Source of the DNA: CAZGYE01 sp964530165
GTDB taxonomy: Bacteria > Planctomycetota > Planctomycetia > Planctomycetales > Planctomycetaceae
Reading direction: 5' to 3'
Assembly: GCA_964530165.1 (NCBI GenBank)
Contig: CAZGYE010000150.1
Span: forward strand, 1-13,335
DNA: 13,335 nucleotides
Each line of letters begins with the position of its first letter. Position 1 is the stretch's first letter. A model generated the notes under the pieces. The model was given only the letters and a program-made list of their open reading frames with translations, did not search any database and was not told the DNA's origin. Made by a program: the position numbers and the translations under genes. Below are positions 13,291 through 13,335 of this stretch, piece by piece.

Positions 13291-13335
13291 CTAGTCCCCG
13301 GTAACACCGTCTTGGTGCTGTTCCTTTTACCAATC

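Noticed and set aside
13186..13335. Intein end inside nrdJ
   Set aside because: Inteins are translated in frame and end in HN before C, S or T; here the frame contains TAG and TAA and lacks an HN junction.

Overview
The window reads as a high-GC chromosomal segment of a planctomycete, most likely of the Pirellulales type. The evidence is the gene content: a PQQ-type beta-propeller protein that opens with a WPQWRGPNRDG motif and carries EF-hand loops, a VWA protein with a secretion signal, a GldG/DUF4340 pair with very charged insertions, and an adenosylcobalamin-dependent (class II) ribonucleotide reductase. The spaces between genes also hold GC-rich hairpin repeats of a kind I associate with planctomycetes. 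This assignment is from memory of families, not from a search.

Layout. Positions 1-2892 hold the 3' end of a GldG-like ABC-transporter auxiliary protein followed 14 nt later by a DUF4340 protein, closed by a clear intrinsic terminator at 2971-3003. Positions 3004-3243 form an unusually structured leader (several inverted repeats, two near-identical 11-bp palindromes) in front of a secreted thioredoxin-like protein (3244-3726). A 17-nt perfect palindrome separates it from an acidic, disordered, arginine-patch protein of unknown function (3760-4749). The 224-nt gap after that carries, on the minus strand, what looks like the last ~43 codons of a lost gene (4797-4928).

Positions 4974-9315 hold three forward genes for exported proteins: a VWA-domain protein, a five-bladed-propeller (GH43/GH32-like) protein, and a PQQ-like propeller with an EF-hand block inserted into it. 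A 54-residue membrane protein (9387-9551, minus) converges on the last of these, and an SGNH-type hydrolase (9749-10516, plus) follows.

Positions 10523-10761 are a 239-nt nested imperfect palindrome that contains the second copy of a 52-nt twin-hairpin repeat; the first copy, inverted, lies at 9325-9376. Beyond it, the terminator (10765-10800) and coding region of class II ribonucleotide reductase NrdJ run on the minus strand to the window edge. In the last ~100 bases its frame passes through an essential cysteine and then meets in-frame TAG and TAA codons, so the gene is either truncated by the window with terminal sequence errors, interrupted, or mutated.

I see no CRISPR array, tRNA, rRNA, transposase or defence cassette. 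The items most worth a second look are the nested repeat element, the nrdJ 5' anomaly, and the structured leader of the thioredoxin-like gene.
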